IMG/VR virus record: IMGVR_UViG_3300009093_000034
Location: 218,632-282,631 of that record
Strand: one strand, 5' to 3'
Source: a virus
DNA: 64,000 nucleotides
The translations under genes and the position numbers were made by a program. Positions within the stretch are counted from its first letter, which is position 1. Each line of letters starts with the position of its first letter. A model generated the notes under the pieces. That model was given only the letters and a program-made list of their open reading frames with translations, did not search any database and was not told the origin of the DNA. Shown here one piece after another: positions 47,613 through 56,384 of this stretch.

Positions 47613-48041
47613 ATGGTAGCGTTCATCTCAGGTCATCGTGACCTAACAGATCAAGAGTTCTCACAATACTACAAACCTTTGATTGACAAAGCTGTAGAAG
47701 CTGGAGATCACTTTGTGATCTGTGACTACAATGGTTCAGACACCATAGCTCAGATGTATCTTCGATACGGCCATGGTTACAGCAAAGTCACCATCTACCA
47801 CATGTTTGAATCTCCTAGAAAGAAGGTCGATTCTTTTTGGCCCAGCGTGGGTGGATTCAAGACGGACGAGGAACGAGACACTCAATGTACTCTTGACTCT
47901 GACTATGACATCGCCTGGTCAAGAAAACCAGGTTCAGGTACTGATCAAAACATCAAGAGGCGAGACGCTATTGATAGATCAAAGATCTTTGAGAGGGCTC
48001 AAGAATGGACTCAAAGTCTTCAACAGAAAGAAAACACGTAA
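47613..48041 (+). CDS. SLOG-like protein
   Basis: 142 residues with FISGHRDLT at 4-12 and DYNGSDTIAQMYL near 41-53, the same order of motifs as in DUF2493-like SLOG proteins but more diverged. A second SLOG-like gene within 1.5 kb of the first, with NADAR between. Ligand unknown. Confidence 0.55.
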   Translation: MVAFISGHRDLTDQEFSQYYKPLIDKAVEAGDHFVICDYNGSDTIAQMYLRYGHGYSKVTIYHMFESPRKKVDSFWPSVGGFKTDEERDTQCTLDSDYDIAWSRKPGSGTDQNIKRRDAIDRSKIFERAQEWTQSLQQKENT

Positions 48042-48190
48042 CTTGGACGGCCACTCTATCGTATGAGTGGTTGTGTGAGTGTGGGTGGATCTCTTCAACT
48101 CATACTGCTGTAAGAAACCCTTTCAGGTTCTTCAGCTATTGTCCAGGTTGTGGAGCTCATATTCAGAAATTTGAAAAGAGGAAGTCATGA
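48005..48190 (+). CDS. small zinc-ribbon protein
   Basis: 61 residues overlapping the previous gene by 37 bases. CECGW near 24-28 and CPGCG near 46-50 form a classic zinc ribbon. GAGGG upstream. Unknown. Confidence 0.55.
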   Translation: MDSKSSTERKHVTWTATLSYEWLCECGWISSTHTAVRNPFRFFSYCPGCGAHIQKFEKRKS

Positions 48191-48561
48191 CTAGAGTATG
48201 GATCGTTTATGACGAGTACAGAGAACCTAGGATGCATCCGACGCTTGAGTCTGCAAATAGATTCTCAGAGTTTCAAGAAGTCATGGGTCATGGAAAACCT
48301 GAGGCCATAGAAACAGGTTTAACTGAGTTCTATCCTCCTCATGACGTTTGGTTCAAGTGGATGGAAAGAAACCCAGAGGTCTTTGAGCACATGGATTCTG
48401 AGTTTGCTAAAAGCGTCTCTGAGACTCTTGATCCTATTTATAAGGATAAGTCTTTTGGATGGATCGCTTTCTTCAGTGTGCCTTACGTAGCAGACAGAAC
48501 TAAACTCCTAGAGTCTTGCAAAAGACACCTGGAAGAACTTAAGAGAGAAAAGAACCTATGA
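48187..48561 (+). CDS. hypothetical protein
   Basis: 124 residues, helical with a Trp/Phe-rich middle. GAGGAAG ribosome site; 4-base overlaps on both sides. Unknown. Confidence 0.6.
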   Translation: MTRVWIVYDEYREPRMHPTLESANRFSEFQEVMGHGKPEAIETGLTEFYPPHDVWFKWMERNPEVFEHMDSEFAKSVSETLDPIYKDKSFGWIAFFSVPYVADRTKLLESCKRHLEELKREKNL

Positions 48562-48863
48562 CCAACATCTTCGATTGGAAATACATCAAAAGGTCTTGGA
48601 AAGATCCTTATCTTAGATTCAGTATGATCTTTTATTCTTTTTGGATCTTAGTTTTTGCTGTCCTACCTTTCTTTCTAATCAAGGATAACATCAACATTCT
48701 TGCTGGTTATATTCTATGTCCACTTATGGTAGTTCTTAACTACCTGATCATTAGAGTCTCAATTCGAGTACACTGGTTTCGTAAGTTATCGGATCTGAGA
48801 ATCAATCGAAAGATGAGAGATAAGTTAAAAGACTTTTTCTCTGTAAGGAAAGATCATGGATAA
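48558..48863 (+). CDS. two-helix membrane protein
   Basis: 101 residues; hydrophobic helices at about 22-42 and 48-68, basic C-terminus. Similar layout to the next gene (YIKRSWK / YFKKSWK before the first helix), so probably a paralog. Unknown. Confidence 0.6.
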   Translation: MTNIFDWKYIKRSWKDPYLRFSMIFYSFWILVFAVLPFFLIKDNINILAGYILCPLMVVLNYLIIRVSIRVHWFRKLSDLRINRKMRDKLKDFFSVRKDHG

Positions 48864-49170
48864 ATTTTTGAAGTACTTCAAAAAGTCATGGAAGATCAAA
48901 GAGATGAAGAACAAGATAGTTTTGGCAACCTGTTGGGTTGTCGGAGTTATGATGTTTCTTCTTTTAGCATTTTTTCTTCCAGAGAACGATCCGAAGAAAC
49001 ACGCGTTATCAATTGAGATCTTATCTATATTATGTCCTGTTCTTGCTTTTCCAATTCCCTTTGCAGCCTTTTTGGGCATCAAAGGATCATGGGTTGATAG
49101 AAGAGATTTTCTTCAAACTCAATGGAAAGAAGATCACAGAAACTATGTCAATAATGGTTCTGGGATTTAA
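48856..49170 (+). CDS. two-helix membrane protein
   Basis: 104 residues; helices at about 22-42 and 52-72. Shares K-SWK before helix 1 with the upstream gene. Its TAA overlaps the stop of the convergent minus-strand gene (TTAA at 49167-49170), with no terminator between. Confidence 0.6.
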   Translation: MDKFLKYFKKSWKIKEMKNKIVLATCWVVGVMMFLLLAFFLPENDPKKHALSIEILSILCPVLAFPIPFAAFLGIKGSWVDRRDFLQTQWKEDHRNYVNNGSGI

Positions 49171-49661
49171 GAACCAGTCTTCTTAGCAGCGGCAGCTGCT
49201 GTTGCGATCTCAAGCAACTGATTCAAGGCAGTAAGACCTTGAAGGATCTCTTTAGGAGCCTTCTGGAAGGTCGCATCTCCACTTCCACCTTCTCCACCAC
49301 CTTGACCTAACTCTCCTCTTTCAACTCTAGCCTTGGCTTTCTCAACAGCAATAGAAGAGAACGGCTGGATGATCCTTGTGGTCATGTCATTGTTAATTCT
49401 TTGTTGATCCATGTAGAGATCTGCTCTTTGTTGGAAAGAAGCCTCTGGCAAAACTTCCCTTACTGAGTCTTGAAGCTCCTCTTCAAAAGAGTGTCTCTTT
49501 GAGACCAACTTCAAACTATCTGAGACAAAGTCTCCAATAGACTGTTCAACGGCATCCAATGGATCAATGATCTTTACTGCATTAACTTCAGTAGAATTTG
49601 GTGCAGACAATGAGTCGTGAAAATCGTGCAAGACCTCTATATCGTTAGACAATTCATTCAC
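49167..49661 (-). CDS. hypothetical protein of structural block
   Basis: 164 residues from a GTG start, preceded on the minus strand by AAGAGG. Helical, with a Gly-rich linker (GQGGGEGGSGD) near 120-130 and an Ala-rich C-terminal helix. Overlaps the upstream minus gene by 8 bases. Unknown; position suggests a virion or assembly role. Confidence 0.6.
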   Translation of the reverse strand: MNELSNDIEVLHDFHDSLSAPNSTEVNAVKIIDPLDAVEQSIGDFVSDSLKLVSKRHSFEEELQDSVREVLPEASFQQRADLYMDQQRINNDMTTRIIQPFSSIAVEKAKARVERGELGQGGGEGGSGDATFQKAPKEILQGLTALNQLLEIATAAAAAKKTGS

Positions 49662-50079
49662 CTCTTAACTGTCGAGCCCTGATTCTTTCTGCTATGTACT
49701 GCAGAAAGCTCTGGAAGCTCTGGATTTGAATCCCTAGTTGGATGGTTGGAAGGTCATCAACTCCCATCAACTCTTTGATCTCAGACCAATTTTTTCCCTC
49801 TATCGTTTTGTAGTAGTATGAGATAGCCAACTGAATGGTCTCTTTGAACTCCTCTTTAGAAGGGAAGGAGATAGTCAATCCACTGAAGATGCTCACTAGA
49901 TCTACGAATCTATCGAACCCGACAAGATCATAGACCTCTATCAACGCAAGCAAAGCTTCGTTCTTGTCTGCTCGTTTGAAGAGCAACAATCGAAGAATGT
50001 CAGCGATCACCTCTTTCGTAGGGTCTGTTTTTAAGGTGCTCTCTAACTTTTTTTGAAACTCTTCTGATGATGCAGACAA
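49654..50079 (-). CDS. hypothetical protein of structural block
   Basis: 141 residues from a TTG start with a strong AGAGGAG site 10 bases upstream on the minus strand. All-helical, soluble. Could be an assembly chaperone, by size and position only. Confidence 0.6.
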   Translation of the reverse strand: MSASSEEFQKKLESTLKTDPTKEVIADILRLLLFKRADKNEALLALIEVYDLVGFDRFVDLVSIFSGLTISFPSKEEFKETIQLAISYYYKTIEGKNWSEIKELMGVDDLPTIQLGIQIQSFQSFLQYIAERIRARQLRGE

Positions 50080-50129
50080 CTATGTTCTCCTCTCTAGTTA
50101 GTTAACAAAGTAAAAACTCGCCTATATCT

Positions 50130-50141
50130 TGAGATATTGTA
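50130..50141 (+). promoter_or_regulatory. TGAGATATTGTA promoter motif
   Basis: An exact 12-mer in the 82-base divergent gap between the minus-strand gene at 50079 and the plus-strand gene at 50162; followed by TTAGGAGG and a TTG start. Confidence 0.75.
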
Positions 50142-50161
50142 TTACGATTTAGGAGGCTGTA

Positions 50162-50476
50162 TTGAATATTCACATCAAGGTTCAGGGAGATGTTGCCAAG
50201 ATCAACTCTCTTGAGCTGGAACGTCTGGTTCAGTTTCTTCGCAGTGCCCAAGACGGCACCAAGGTTTCACTTGATAACCTGGAACTTCAGGCTTTCGGTG
50301 ATCGTAATGTTACGGATGATGACGTTCAGTTGATCTGCCGTCGCTTCCCCAACCAAAAGATCGATGCGATCAAGGCTCTTCGTGAACTCTACCAAGAGAA
50401 GACCGGAGAAAGTCTGGGTCTCAAGGAAGCCAAGGACTGGGTCGAAAAGTACCTGGACAACCCGTCCCGCTGGTAA
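50162..50476 (+). CDS. protein with ribosomal L7/L12 C-terminal-like domain
   Basis: 104 residues from TTG 50162 with AGGAGG upstream. Residues 65-100 (KIDAIKALRELYQEKTGESLGLKEAKDWVE region) match the C-terminal domain of ribosomal protein bL12, the part that contacts elongation factors; the first 60 residues are a different, beta-containing part without the L12 dimerisation helix. It may bind host translation factors or simply use this fold. Own promoter motif and terminator; GC-rich codons suggest high expression. Confidence 0.7.
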   Translation: MNIHIKVQGDVAKINSLELERLVQFLRSAQDGTKVSLDNLELQAFGDRNVTDDDVQLICRRFPNQKIDAIKALRELYQEKTGESLGLKEAKDWVEKYLDNPSRW

Positions 50477-50488
50477 CTTTTTCTCACC

Positions 50489-50520
50489 AAAGAGCCTACT
50501 TTGTAGGCTCTTTTTCTTTT
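50489..50520 (+). terminator. intrinsic terminator
   Basis: AAAGAGCCTAC (50489-50499), loop TTT, GTAGGCTCTTT (50503-50513), then TTCTTTT. 11-bp stem with U-tract. Confidence 0.9.
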
Positions 50521-50523
50521 TTA

Positions 50524-50535
50524 TGAGATATTGTA
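50524..50535 (+). promoter_or_regulatory. TGAGATATTGTA promoter motif
   Basis: An exact 12-mer directly after the terminator, followed by AAAGGAG and ATG 50565. Confidence 0.75.
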
Positions 50536-50564
50536 TCAGTCAAACAGATCCAAAGGAGATAAGA

Positions 50565-50864
50565 ATGGCTGACAATGTCGACGGAATCAAGGAAGGAACC
50601 CCGGTCACGATGCACAGTGGATCAGATTGCTATCCTGGCGTGGTGATCGCAGTTACGGCCAAGAGCGTGACGGTCCAGCATGTTCAGCACGGCAACAACA
50701 AGGAACAGTGGCCTTCCCAAGACTATGACATCTTCCTGGATAAGCCCCATGCGGGTTATGCTCCGGTCATCTACCGGAGGAACAAGTACGGAAACTACAT
50801 GACCCGAAGCTACTCCAGCTTGGGAATCGGTAAGGCCAAGTTCTACCAAGACCCCAGTTTCTAA
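50565..50864 (+). CDS. hypothetical SH3-like small protein
   Basis: Start at ATG 50565 with AAAGGAG 8 bases upstream. 99 residues; alternating strands (GTPVTMHSGSDCYPGVVIAVT, KSVTVQHVQHG) and a Tyr-rich end, like a small beta barrel. Single-gene unit between its own promoter motif and a terminator. Confidence 0.65.
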   Translation: MADNVDGIKEGTPVTMHSGSDCYPGVVIAVTAKSVTVQHVQHGNNKEQWPSQDYDIFLDKPHAGYAPVIYRRNKYGNYMTRSYSSLGIGKAKFYQDPSF

Positions 50865-50869
50865 AAGGA

Positions 50870-50893
50870 AAAAGGTCCCGAAAGGGACCTTTT
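50870..50893. terminator. bidirectional terminator
   Basis: AAAAGGTCCC (50870-50879), loop GAAA, GGGACCTTTT (50884-50893). A-tract on one side and T-tract on the other serve both the plus-strand gene ending at 50864 and the minus-strand gene ending at 50895. Confidence 0.85.
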
Positions 50894-50894
50894 C

Positions 50895-51209
50895 CTATTC
50901 TGATGCAAGTAAGTTTAACTCCCGATCATATTGATCGGCTTCTAACCTAAGGGCCTTCGAGACAGTTCTCAAGAAGGTCTTTTTTGTTTCCACAGCTTTT
51001 ATCTCGTAGAACTCATCAAGTTTTGCTTCTGCCACTCTCACAGCAGAAGAGAGTGCAAACTCTTTTTGAGCATCCAAACAGAGACACTTGAAAGTAAACT
51101 CATTCGTTGTTTCATCAACTTCTGGAACAAGTCTATCTGCGCAATAAGCGCAGTACTGACCTTGTTCAGGACCTGATTCAACGATAAAGTACTTCGTTCC
51201 TATCTTCAC
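50895..51209 (-). CDS. hypothetical protein with Cys pairs
   Basis: 104 residues from GTG 51209, overlapping the tail-spike stop by 4 bases. CAYC near 20-23 and CLC near 42-44 suggest zinc binding; the rest is helical. Last gene of the minus-strand structural run before the terminator. Perhaps a tail-spike chaperone, by position only. Confidence 0.6.
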   Translation of the reverse strand: MKIGTKYFIVESGPEQGQYCAYCADRLVPEVDETTNEFTFKCLCLDAQKEFALSSAVRVAEAKLDEFYEIKAVETKKTFLRTVSKALRLEADQYDRELNLLASE

Positions 51210-54200
51210 TTGAGTTTCCTAGTTCTCTTGATTCCAAGTTCCAAGTCTGAGATCCTTTCATCAAGTTCTTGAACTGCTAGGAGCAGAGTTCCTAACACGT
51301 TGCTCATGTCCATAGAGTTCTTCTTTGGAGTGGAGAGTAAGGAGTTGGTGTCTTCAGCGATGAAACCGATCTTTGGAGTCTCAAGATCATTTTTGTAAGT
51401 ATAAGAGACAACCTTGATCGTGTTGATCAATTCGGTTGCATTGATTTTAGCCTTCTCAATGTTGGTCTTGAACTCTCTACTAGATATGGTGTTGAAGTTA
51501 TCTGCTGTGAAGATATGAGCTAGAACACTTCCATCAGCTGCTCCAGCAGTAGCTCCGATCTTCAAGTTTCCAGAACCGTTGGAAGTAAGACTGATCTTGC
51601 TTCCTAAAGTTAGGGAAACGTCATCTGCGTCAGCAGCTCCGAGAATAATGAGTTCGTCAGTTCCACCGAAAGAAATTCTGACCTTTCTATCTCCTGCTAA
51701 ATTATTCAACTCAACAGTTCCACCTACTCTCATCAAACCATCTGTGATGGAAGAACCATCAACGTATGGGATGTACATCAATGTAGGATCTAGAGTGGTA
51801 CTAGGAACAGTTCCTCCCATGATCGTGTTGATACCTACGTGAAGGTTGTCTACACGGTCAACGTTGAAGGTGTCAGTAGGAGAGATGGTGTTGTGAGCTC
51901 CGACCTTAAAACCATGAAGAGCTACAGAGGTACTGAAGTTTTGGTTGATGTGGACGTCAGCATAAGCCTTAGGGATCAAGGAATTAGCTACAGCTCCAGA
52001 AGGCAAGGTGTTAGCAAAGGCTCCTGAACCGTCTGTAAGATTAGCGATCCTGATGTCTCCAGTATCACCAGTCCAAGTAGCTTGAACGGAACTATCAGAG
52101 AACTTTACGGCTTTGAAAAGACCGACGAATGAACTGATTCTAGAATCAGAGTCTCCTAGAAGTGTGTTTCCATCTACTTGAAGAGCATCAGTTGTGACAC
52201 TCGTCGTGATGTAGTTAACAACAGCTGTTGAGTTAACAGGGTTTGGACTTCCGGTATCAAGAACACTCAAGGTGATGGAACCAATGTCAACATCGAACTC
52301 TGAGTACTTAGCGAACAAAGCGGTCTTGTAGATGATGACCTTGTATCGTTGTCCAGAAGCTACAGCAGTAAGAGCGGACCCGTTCCAGTAGGTGATCGTA
52401 GAAGTTGGAGTCAAGTGAAGAAGCCAAGTTGAGCCTGTGTTAGACACGGACCAAGCATAGGTTCCTGGTGTCGCTTCTGCCCAGTTCTCGGATAGAGCTG
52501 TGACTTCAAAGAAGAGCTTGACTAGAATGTTATCGATGTTTGGAAGCTCGATCACTCCTTGAGGACCTGAGATCATCAAGTTAGAAACGTCAATGTTAGC
52601 GTAAGGAAGAGTTCCTACAACTCTTTGGACATCTGTAGAGTGAAGAGCAGATTGGTTACCGTAAGGTTGAGCTTTGATCTCATAGTGGTTTCCGAAAACC
52701 GGGTGAGTCAAGAGTGGGACGATGAAGTTTGAAGCATTACCCGGATCTACAATCTCAGGAGATCCGTACCTCGCAACAAGGTCCTCGAATAGTTGAGGAT
52801 AAGAAGTTTGAGGGTAAGACGTAGTACCGTCCATCAACAACCAACTGTACTCTGCGACGTCTACTCCGACAGGGAGAGTCTTCATGGCTCCGATTGGGTA
52901 GTCACCTTGTCTTTGATAGCTTCTGATACCGTTGATGTCAACCAACAATTGGTTAGGAGCCATTGCTGTTCCGATGAAGATCAAAGGCTCATTAGGGGGA
53001 ATGCTAGCAGGTCTTGGTGTGAGGTTTCCTTGGTGTTCGAGATAGTACTCAACTCCTGGAGTGAACCAGTTGTCAAGGAAGGTCATCAAACCCTTACGGA
53101 GGAAGATTCCTGTGGTTCCAGGGTTGATTGGTGTAGGAGAACCTTGACCAAGGTAAAAACCAAGAAGGTTTGTTCTGTCAGGAACTGATCTATCACCAAG
53201 GATAGCAGAACCTAGTGGAGAAGTAGCGTAAGCTCCTTGCTCAATCATGTGAGAACCATTTTCAAACAAGAAGTCAAGAGCAGAGTCCCAAGCTACGTAG
53301 ATTGGACCAAAGGCTTGAGTAGCTTCAAGAAGGATGTCTACAGAGGTCTGAACTCCAATCGAGGTGTTCGTGATCTGAGAGATGACGTTGACTTGAGCTC
53401 CTGTGTAGCCAGAAACTGTGCTCAAGTTGGTGAAGGCATGAACTATTGCAGTTGCCACGTCTCCAGAGAAAGGGGTAAGTGGGTCAACTGAGTTGGACCA
53501 AGGAGAACCCCAAGCTGGAGGTGGAGTTGATCCAGTGTAAAGACTTGAGTAAGTAACGTTTCCACCAGGAACAGAATTGATGATCGCGTTTAGTTCAGCG
53601 ATGTCTGTTGCTGATGGAGTTGGACCTGGACCCATGATAGTGATGTGAACAGCGTTTTGAGTCCAAATAGCGATCCACTTGTTGTAACCAGGGTCTGATC
53701 CTTGAGGCCATTCAACGTTAGGTCTGTTGGCTCTGAAGTTGTACTGGAAAGTCGATCCTGCGTAGTTATCTTGGATAGCGAAAACCTTAGGATAAGTTCC
53801 TCCCATAGGAGAAACAGGGAAACTGACTTGCTCGCCAAAGATCGTCTCGTACTGAGTCTGGTCGATAGGACCACGACCGTCACCTTCAGGTTGAATCTCA
53901 ATCACTACGGTTCCATCAACAGGAGTACTGGAGATGAAACCAACTTGGATGATCTCAGATCCGTTTAGAGAAGCAGCAACGATGTCTGTGGTAAAGCCAC
54001 CTGGAACGTTAGAGACGTAGACTAGTTTTCCTCTGTCTCCATTGACGAAACCAGGAGTGTACTCAGAAGAGGTTCCTGTGGCAACCCAAACAAATTGTCC
54101 GAAAGGTTGAACGTGAAACTTTGCACCAGCGGCAGCTGGTTCTAGAGCGATTCCGAGAGTCTTTAGGTGTCGAGCAGTTCTGGTAAGAACTGCTACTCCG

Positions 54201-54409
54201 TCATCATCTGTAACAGATGGGTCAGTAACTTTGGTTGGGCCAGAAACGTCAGCAGGGATAGCAATGGAGACAGCTTGTCCTCTCTTGATATCTTCACCTG
54301 CGATGTAGATGCTAAGAGGTTGCATCCATTGGTTATCACCACCGGCAGAGTATCGCCATTGCTTAGTTCTTTCAGAGATCCATACTAGACCGTCTTTCTT
54401 TGCTGCCAT
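51206..54409 (-). CDS. tail spike/fibre with collar domain and S74 chaperone
   Basis: 1067 residues. N-terminal virion-anchoring part (1-200), a long beta-rich middle, a phage tail collar-like segment (WLLMDGTTSYPQTSYPQLF region near 515-540), further beta-rich, Asn/Ser-rich shaft, and a C-terminal intramolecular chaperone/peptidase S74: SSREFKTNI starting at residue 976 with the likely Ser-Lys dyad (Ser976/977, Lys981), then IGFIAED and a coiled coil. S74 domains trimerise fibres and cleave themselves off. It probably binds the host surface. ATG with AAGGAAC upstream. Confidence 0.8.
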   Translation of the reverse strand: MAAKKDGLVWISERTKQWRYSAGGDNQWMQPLSIYIAGEDIKRGQAVSIAIPADVSGPTKVTDPSVTDDDGVAVLTRTARHLKTLGIALEPAAAGAKFHVQPFGQFVWVATGTSSEYTPGFVNGDRGKLVYVSNVPGGFTTDIVAASLNGSEIIQVGFISSTPVDGTVVIEIQPEGDGRGPIDQTQYETIFGEQVSFPVSPMGGTYPKVFAIQDNYAGSTFQYNFRANRPNVEWPQGSDPGYNKWIAIWTQNAVHITIMGPGPTPSATDIAELNAIINSVPGGNVTYSSLYTGSTPPPAWGSPWSNSVDPLTPFSGDVATAIVHAFTNLSTVSGYTGAQVNVISQITNTSIGVQTSVDILLEATQAFGPIYVAWDSALDFLFENGSHMIEQGAYATSPLGSAILGDRSVPDRTNLLGFYLGQGSPTPINPGTTGIFLRKGLMTFLDNWFTPGVEYYLEHQGNLTPRPASIPPNEPLIFIGTAMAPNQLLVDINGIRSYQRQGDYPIGAMKTLPVGVDVAEYSWLLMDGTTSYPQTSYPQLFEDLVARYGSPEIVDPGNASNFIVPLLTHPVFGNHYEIKAQPYGNQSALHSTDVQRVVGTLPYANIDVSNLMISGPQGVIELPNIDNILVKLFFEVTALSENWAEATPGTYAWSVSNTGSTWLLHLTPTSTITYWNGSALTAVASGQRYKVIIYKTALFAKYSEFDVDIGSITLSVLDTGSPNPVNSTAVVNYITTSVTTDALQVDGNTLLGDSDSRISSFVGLFKAVKFSDSSVQATWTGDTGDIRIANLTDGSGAFANTLPSGAVANSLIPKAYADVHINQNFSTSVALHGFKVGAHNTISPTDTFNVDRVDNLHVGINTIMGGTVPSTTLDPTLMYIPYVDGSSITDGLMRVGGTVELNNLAGDRKVRISFGGTDELIILGAADADDVSLTLGSKISLTSNGSGNLKIGATAGAADGSVLAHIFTADNFNTISSREFKTNIEKAKINATELINTIKVVSYTYKNDLETPKIGFIAEDTNSLLSTPKKNSMDMSNVLGTLLLAVQELDERISDLELGIKRTRKLK

Positions 54410-54438
54410 AGGTTAGTTCCTTTCTTAATTAGTCGGGC

Positions 54439-56364
54439 TTAGTAGCTCTCAGTTAGGACTGGAACTCTCACGGTGTCAAACAAGTATCTCCATGTGCCAT
54501 CGGCAGAAAGGTAAACGTCTTCTCTTAAGTGGTCTGTTGCTGGAGCGTATTGACCTCCTGCTTGAGGAAGTTCATTTCCGTAGTTTGAGTAGTCTTCTGG
54601 GATGTTGGTGTTTGAGTGAGAAGCCCACTTAGCATTGGCATCAGAAGCTCCTGGGGAGTTGTTGAAACCAACGTGCAATTGATGAAGAGTACCGTAAGCA
54701 TAGGTTGAGTTAGAACCAGTAACTCCACCGACAGAAGCCTTGTTAGCTGCCAAGAAGTTAAAGGCAGATTCTAGGTTGTACATGAGACCAAGAAGTTGAG
54801 CTTCGATCTCTCTCAAAGAAAGAGGTTTGGTTCTAGGAGCCCAGAAACCCGAGGTCTGAAGTGTCATAGCTGCGACTGGAACGAGGTCTTCGATCTGAAC
54901 ACCAGTGGTCGTGGTGATCGCATCAGCAACTGTCTTAATTCTGTCTGCTACGTAGTAGAACACACCTTCAGGAGTGTTGATGAATGAAGTTCCACCTTGG
55001 TTAAGAGGATCTCCTGTCTTAGATGAAGGCAAGGTGTAAGAGTTCTCTGTTGGAAGTCTCGTGTCTGTCAAGGTCTTCTTCGAAGAGGTACTAGAAGCTG
55101 GGAAGGAGTAAGTTCCTGTAACGTCTTCTGTAACTGGAAGAGAGCTAGGATCTTGAGGTCGGCCTGAGATCAATTCCTTGAGGGTGAGAACGATCTCATC
55201 GATGGTTGGTGAGAAGAGTCGGCCTGAGAAATAACCGTTTCCTTCATCTGGAACAGAAGGAAGACCATTTCTTGTGGAGTCCGTAGGATCGTACCAACCG
55301 ACTGGGATCAAGTCAGCGGCAGAAGGGTATGGAGCCGATCTTGCCTTAACAGGGAAAGCTGCAGCAAGGTCTGTTGGGTCAGGAGCTGCAACCAAGTTGT
55401 TCAAAGGAGGAAGCTTTGGAAGATAAGGTTCTTCAGCTGCCGTGTCATCAGGAGCTGTGTCCTCGTACTTAGTGTAGCTACCTTGACCGATGATCAAGTT
55501 CTCATACTGAACCTGAGTCTCTGGGGTTTGGTCTTGACCAAAGGAAGCTGGATCAACGTAGTCAGCAAAATAAGAACATCTGAGCCAGATGACGGCGTCG
55601 GCAAGAGCTAGGTTAGCCGTAGGATCTAGGAAGTCTGCAGTAGCAGCAAGATCTTGACCTGGAGTGGTTGTGGTGTCGACGCCGGTTGCCCAAGCAACCA
55701 AGCTTGTGATGTCTGAGGCTCCAATGTTAACTCGAACCTGAGTGAAAGGAACAAGTTGAGAACCTGGAAGAGAAGCCTGTAAAGTTCCGTCAACACTTGT
55801 CAAGATCAAACCGGCTGTGTTAGCTTGGGTGGTTCCGTCTTGAGCAACTGAGATAGAAGAAGCGAAATAGTCAGTAGGATCTAGAGAAGACTGAAGGGAA
55901 GAAGCATAGAGGTAAGTGTTGGTGATGTTACCTTGGCTTCCTCCAAAGTAGCTGTCCTCTTGAAGCTCGTAGCTTGCACCGTCTTCATACTTTTTGAAAG
56001 AACCAGTCTTAGGTCCTGAAGGTCCGTTCAATGTGTAAGAGATGGTTTGAAACTTAGCTAGAGGGCTGTAGTTAGGTCTGGTAAGGAAGATTCCGTACTT
56101 TTTTCTTGTGGAGAAGTTACTCGAGTAATCTGGATCTGTAGCCAACTTATACGCGATGTTGGAGCTAGCAACGTCATAAGACGCTGGGTTGTAGACCAAG
56201 ATGTCGTGAGGAAGAATGAAACCTGTGTTTTGAGCCCACGGGGTGGGAGGAGAGCTCGCGTATTGCGAGTACATCAAGTCTGCAAGCTTGATTGCCACTA
56301 GGTACGGTCCTGTTCCTAGTGGGTTAAATGGTATCTTCCAGGGTGGGGTTAGAACACTGCTCAC
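54439..56364 (-). CDS. structural protein, probably tail or baseplate
   Basis: 641 residues from GTG 56364 with GAGAGGA upstream. Pro/Ser/Thr/Tyr-rich, beta-type composition without membrane segments, typical of phage appendage proteins. It lies between the giant tail protein and the spike, so a connector or baseplate-fibre role is likely; no family recognised. Confidence 0.6.
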   Translation of the reverse strand: MSSVLTPPWKIPFNPLGTGPYLVAIKLADLMYSQYASSPPTPWAQNTGFILPHDILVYNPASYDVASSNIAYKLATDPDYSSNFSTRKKYGIFLTRPNYSPLAKFQTISYTLNGPSGPKTGSFKKYEDGASYELQEDSYFGGSQGNITNTYLYASSLQSSLDPTDYFASSISVAQDGTTQANTAGLILTSVDGTLQASLPGSQLVPFTQVRVNIGASDITSLVAWATGVDTTTTPGQDLAATADFLDPTANLALADAVIWLRCSYFADYVDPASFGQDQTPETQVQYENLIIGQGSYTKYEDTAPDDTAAEEPYLPKLPPLNNLVAAPDPTDLAAAFPVKARSAPYPSAADLIPVGWYDPTDSTRNGLPSVPDEGNGYFSGRLFSPTIDEIVLTLKELISGRPQDPSSLPVTEDVTGTYSFPASSTSSKKTLTDTRLPTENSYTLPSSKTGDPLNQGGTSFINTPEGVFYYVADRIKTVADAITTTTGVQIEDLVPVAAMTLQTSGFWAPRTKPLSLREIEAQLLGLMYNLESAFNFLAANKASVGGVTGSNSTYAYGTLHQLHVGFNNSPGASDANAKWASHSNTNIPEDYSNYGNELPQAGGQYAPATDHLREDVYLSADGTWRYLFDTVRVPVLTESY

Positions 56365-56384
56365 TCTATTCCTCTCTTTACTTG

